From Mucilaginibacter sp. (GTDB taxonomy: Bacteria > Bacteroidota > Bacteroidia > Sphingobacteriales > Sphingobacteriaceae), in the NCBI GenBank assembly GCA_028288315.1, contig JAQBNY010000276.1, forward strand, positions 1-9,705: a stretch of 9,705 bases of DNA. Reading direction: 5' to 3'. The notes beneath the pieces were generated by a model that was given only the letters and a program-made list of their open reading frames with translations, did not search any database and was not told the DNA's origin. Below are positions 7,276-9,705 of this stretch, in pieces. Every line of letters begins with the position of its first letter. Position 1 is the first letter of the stretch. A program made the translations under genes and the position numbers.

Positions 7276-7305
7276 GAAAACTATAAAGCATAGTTTAAAT
7301 CCAAA
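7276..7305 (-). promoter_or_regulatory. Candidate nupG promoter
   Basis: Read on the - strand, TTTG (7305-7302) is followed after 18 bases by TAGTTTTC (7283-7276), which fits the Bacteroidota -33/-7 pattern TTTG...TAnnTTTG with one mismatch in the -7 box. Transcription would start around 7270, giving a leader of about 65 bases to the nupG ATG. A 7-bp inverted repeat overlaps the -7 element. Confidence 0.38.
7278..7296. repeat. Inverted repeat in the bfn-nupG gap
   Basis: AAACTAT (7278-7284) and ATAGTTT (7290-7296) are perfect 7-base inverted arms around a 5-base centre. On the - strand the repeat lies about 50 bases past the bifunctional-nuclease stop and about 75 bases before nupG. It could be an operator overlapping the nupG -7 box or a weak terminator hairpin for the upstream operon. 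The stem is AT-rich and the T-run after it is short (TTTT at 7280-7277, shared with the arm), so terminator strength would be low. The rest of the 7206-7343 gap is AT-rich with no other structure that I can see. Confidence 0.45.
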
Positions 7306-7343
7306 GCAGAATTAAATTTTAACTTTTTAATATTTCAGAGAGA

Positions 7344-7946
7344 TCAGGAGGATTTACGTTTGTTTAGTTCATCACGGATCTTGGCGGCTTTTTCATAAGC
7401 TTCGTCTGCCAAAGCTTGTTGTAAACGGGTTTTTAGCTCATCCTCACTTAATGAAGTGAAGGTGCCTGCTGCTGCAGATGTGTTTGTTTTTTCTTCAGCT
7501 GTTTCATTAATATTCTCCAGGTAAACAAAGTCATTACCTTCAATTACTATACCTGCGGTAGAAAGGATGAACTCATAGGTGTAAATTGGGCAATCAAACC
7601 GTACAGATACCGCTATAGCATCAGATGTGCGGGCATCAATCTCAACAGACTTTTTACCATCAAAACATATCAGCTTAGAATAAAAAATACCATCAACAAG
7701 GTTGTAAATAACAACCTCCTGTACACTAATGTTAAATGCCTGGCCCATGCTTTTAAACAGGTCATGCGTTAACGGGCGACTCGGTGTCATTTTTTCTATC
7801 TCGATAGCAATAGCCTGTGCTTCAAAGCTGCCAATAATAATTGGCAACCTGCGGCGGCCGCTCACTTCGCCCAAAACCAAAGCATATGCGCCAGACTGTG
7901 TTTGACTGTAGGAAAGACCTACAATGTCCAGCTTAATTTTTTTCAT
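7344..7946 (-). CDS. Bifunctional nuclease (BFN, DUF151) domain protein with C-terminal UVR motif
   Basis: The product (200 aa from the chosen start) has a BFN/DUF151 domain over residues about 2-130: KKIKLDIVGLSYSQTQSGAY at the start, then LPIIIGSFEAQAIAIEIEK, the THDLFKS helix, and RTSDAIAVSVRFDCPIYTYE. After a Thr/Ala-rich linker a UvrB/UvrC-type helical hairpin (UVR) closes the protein: LSEDELKTRLQQALADEAYE, then KAAKIRDELNKR. Relatives have been described as nucleases in plants, but the bacterial role is not established. The frame can open at GTG 7961, ATG 7958 or ATG 7946. I prefer 7946 because family members that I recall begin MKKIKLDI; the earlier starts add only five residues. It follows etfA by 11-26 bases and is probably in the etf operon. 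Confidence 0.88.
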   Translation of the reverse strand: MKKIKLDIVGLSYSQTQSGAYALVLGEVSGRRRLPIIIGSFEAQAIAIEIEKMTPSRPLTHDLFKSMGQAFNISVQEVVIYNLVDGIFYSKLICFDGKKSVEIDARTSDAIAVSVRFDCPIYTYEFILSTAGIVIEGNDFVYLENINETAEEKTNTSAAAGTFTSLSEDELKTRLQQALADEAYEKAAKIRDELNKRKSS

Positions 7947-7972
7947 GTCATTACCCATCACAAACCTATATT

Positions 7973-8950
7973 TTAAGCCGATGCTTTATACTCTTTAACT
8001 GCAGTAATTAATTTTGGCAGTACCTCAAATGCGTCGCCAACAATACCATAATCAGCTACCTTAAAGAACGGTGCTTCAGCATCTTTGTTGATTACAACAA
8101 TAACTTTTGATGAACTTACCCCGGCAAGGTGCTGTATAGCTCCTGAAATTCCCACTGCAATATACAAATTTGGACTGACAGCTATACCTGTTTGTCCAAC
8201 ATGCTCACTATGAGGCCTCCATCCGGCGTCTGATACCGGTTTTGAGCAAGCTGTTGCAGCACCCAAAAGGTCGGCAAGTTCTTCAATCATACCCCAGTTC
8301 TCGGGGCCTTTCAATCCACGGCCGGCTGATACAACTATCTCTGCATCAGGCAATGAAACCTTTTCAGTTGAACGAACAATATCTTTGATCATTTCTGTAA
8401 AGTCTGATGCTTTGGCCTCCACTGTAAAATCTTCAACCTTTGCAACAACCCCGCTTTCAACTATTTTATATGAGTTGGGAGTTAAGGCAATAACCTTATT
8501 TGCTGATGTTAGCTCAACTATGGCGAATGCTTTACCCGAGAAAGCTGTCTTTTTAACGGTGAATTTATCACCGTTTTGCTCAGGCAGGGCAACCGCGCCA
8601 TCGGCAACACCGGCTTCCAGCTTAACACCCAGGCGAGGAGCCAGGCCGCGGCCCGAGAATGAATTAGATAACACAACTATGTTAGCACTGTTAGCCTTTG
8701 CAGCTTCGGCTATAACCGATGCATAAGCCTGGTTCACAAAATTCTTTAATTTATCGTTAGCTACATTTAAAACCTTTTCAGCACCATACTTACCTAACGC
8801 TGCTAATTCATCATTGGCAACATCACCAATTGAAATAGCTATAAGGCTGGTGTTATTTTGATCGGCAATTGCTTTGGCATATGATACAGCTTCAAAAGTT
8901 GATTTTTTGAATTTACCACCAGCATTTTCCGCATATATTAAAACTGACAT
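7973..8950 (-). CDS. etfA: Electron transfer flavoprotein subunit alpha
   Basis: EtfA (FixB), 325 aa, binds FAD and with EtfB carries electrons from acyl-CoA and other dehydrogenases to the membrane quinone pool. The N-terminal domain starts MSVLIYAENAGGKFKKSTFE. The C-terminal FAD-binding domain is complete: VSAGRGLKGPENWG (207-220), CSKPVSDAGWRP (235-246), VGQTG (251-255), LYIAVGISGAIQHLAG (262-277), VINKDAEAP (286-294) and ADYGIVGD (299-306). By alignment to human ETFA from memory, S236, T254 and H274 match residues around the flavin, while the conserved arginine (human alpha-R249) is Lys237 here. The start at 8950 fits the family. It lies 24 bases after etfB, the usual order, and 11-26 bases before the bifunctional-nuclease gene. 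Confidence 0.96.
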   Translation of the reverse strand: MSVLIYAENAGGKFKKSTFEAVSYAKAIADQNNTSLIAISIGDVANDELAALGKYGAEKVLNVANDKLKNFVNQAYASVIAEAAKANSANIVVLSNSFSGRGLAPRLGVKLEAGVADGAVALPEQNGDKFTVKKTAFSGKAFAIVELTSANKVIALTPNSYKIVESGVVAKVEDFTVEAKASDFTEMIKDIVRSTEKVSLPDAEIVVSAGRGLKGPENWGMIEELADLLGAATACSKPVSDAGWRPHSEHVGQTGIAVSPNLYIAVGISGAIQHLAGVSSSKVIVVINKDAEAPFFKVADYGIVGDAFEVLPKLITAVKEYKASA

Positions 8951-8974
8951 AAATGATATTCTACGTAAAATTAA

Positions 8975-9705
8975 TTAAATAACTCTTGCCTGAGTGTGTA
9001 ATAACTCAACCAGCTTTGCAGGTTCATCAGCAGATACGAGGTTAACCTGTCCGCGTGGTGCCGGTGTTTCATAACTGATTATTTCTGAAAAAGTTTTCAC
9101 TTCCGCAGGTTCAACAACAGTTAACGGTTTGGTACGTGCGCTCATAATACCACGCATGTTAGGGATCTTTGGTTCGGCAACACCCTCGGCAGTACCAGCT
9201 ACAAAAGGGAAGGGGATGGTTAATACTTCTTTACCACCTTCTATTTCGCGCTCCACAGTTGCCTGGTTCGCTTCGGTATCTAATTTTTTGATGATTGATA
9301 CTGATGGAATATCTAACAGTTCGCCCAGCATCCCTGCTACTTTTGAACCATTATAATCAATTGACTCACGACCGGTAAGTATCAAATCAAAAGGGTTTGC
9401 TTTAACGTATTGTGCTATTTGATAAGCAACGTACCAGGCATCATGCGGCTTAGCATTTATGCGTACAGCATCTGTAGCGCCAATTGCTAAAGCTTTGCGT
9501 ATTGTGGCCTCGGTGTTAACCTCGCCAACGTTAATAACAGTAACACTGCCTTTGCCGCCATCGGTTAATTCAATGGCGCGTGCAAGAGCAATTTCATCAT
9601 ATGGATTTAATATAAACTGAACACCATTGGTATTAAATTGGGTGTTGTTATCAGTAAAAGTTATTTTTGTCGTGGTATCCGGAACATTGCTGATACATAC
9701 CAGTA
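8975..9705 (-). CDS. etfB: Electron transfer flavoprotein subunit beta (5' end beyond window)
   Basis: EtfB (FixA) is the AMP-binding partner of EtfA. The frame stays open from the stop at 8975 to the right edge; 242 residues are visible, beginning LVCISNVPDTTTKITF. As EtfB proteins start with a pattern like MKILVC, only about three N-terminal residues are missing. Visible motifs, numbered from that first Leu: NPYDEIALARAIEL (33-46), the AMP-site region INVGEVNTEATIRKALAIGA (57-76) and LTGRESIDYNGSKVAGMLGE (109-128), and the EtfB signature region VEREIEGGKEVLTIP (150-164). The recognition loop ending IPNMRGIMSARTKPL (180-194) is intact. The length of about 245 aa is normal. An internal TTG at 9385 can look like a start and would give a 136-aa fragment, but it falls in the middle of the conserved fold and is not the true start. 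The promoter lies outside the window. Confidence 0.96.
   Translation of the reverse strand, partial: LVCISNVPDTTTKITFTDNNTQFNTNGVQFILNPYDEIALARAIELTDGGKGSVTVINVGEVNTEATIRKALAIGATDAVRINAKPHDAWYVAYQIAQYVKANPFDLILTGRESIDYNGSKVAGMLGELLDIPSVSIIKKLDTEANQATVEREIEGGKEVLTIPFPFVAGTAEGVAEPKIPNMRGIMSARTKPLTVVEPAEVKTFSEIISYETPAPRGQVNLVSADEPAKLVELLHTQARVI

Noticed and set aside
8385..8726. A 113-codon + strand open frame opposite etfA.
   Set aside because: It is the complement of the conserved EtfA coding sequence, with a low-complexity Ala/Thr/Ser product and no promoter or domain.
9129..9356. A 75-codon + strand open frame opposite etfB.
   Set aside because: It is fully inside the conserved EtfB gene on the other strand and resembles nothing recognisable.

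Overview
The window looks like chromosome from a Bacteroidota bacterium, most likely family Sphingobacteriaceae (Mucilaginibacter/Pedobacter-like). This is inferred from AT-rich intergenic DNA, starts without clear Shine-Dalgarno sequences, TAnnTTTG-type -7 promoter elements, signal peptides ending in Ala-Gln, and proteins typical of that phylum (PorT-type small barrel, DUF3667, bifunctional nuclease with a UVR tail). No rRNA, tRNA, CRISPR, insertion sequence, phage gene or attachment site was seen.

The left half (1-4781) reads on the + strand. A two-gene unit encodes an ABC-transporter ATPase of the MacB/LolD type and a TolC-family outer-membrane channel, 13 bases apart, closed by a strong intrinsic terminator. 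Next come a single gene for a small outer-membrane beta-barrel protein with its own terminator, and a single gene for a secreted family 9 glycoside hydrolase (endoglucanase-like) with an Ig-like N-terminal domain and a complete catalytic signature. The GH9 gene meets the next gene tail to tail, 11 bases apart.

The right half (4793-9705) reads entirely on the - strand. In transcription order it holds etfB (cut by the right edge, lacking only about its first three codons), etfA, a bifunctional-nuclease/UVR protein, a NupG-type nucleoside permease and a DUF3667 zinc-ribbon membrane protein. The first three are closely spaced and probably one operon. A 138-base AT-rich gap before nupG contains a plausible promoter overlapped by an inverted repeat. 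nupG and the DUF3667 gene are 40 bases apart and may be co-transcribed.

Functionally, EtfAB would carry electrons from acyl-CoA and similar dehydrogenases to the quinone pool, NupG would import nucleosides, the GH9 enzyme would cut beta-1,4-glucans outside the cytoplasm, and the ABC/TolC pair would be part of an export or lipoprotein-handling machine whose permease and adaptor are not in view. Most of the window is ordinary core and accessory metabolism, and I see no convincing new multi-gene system. The points most worth a second look are the etfBA-bfn-nupG-DUF3667 gene order, the inverted repeat over the nupG promoter, the DUF3667 protein with its long Lys-rich insert, and residue changes in EtfA and the ABC ATPase.
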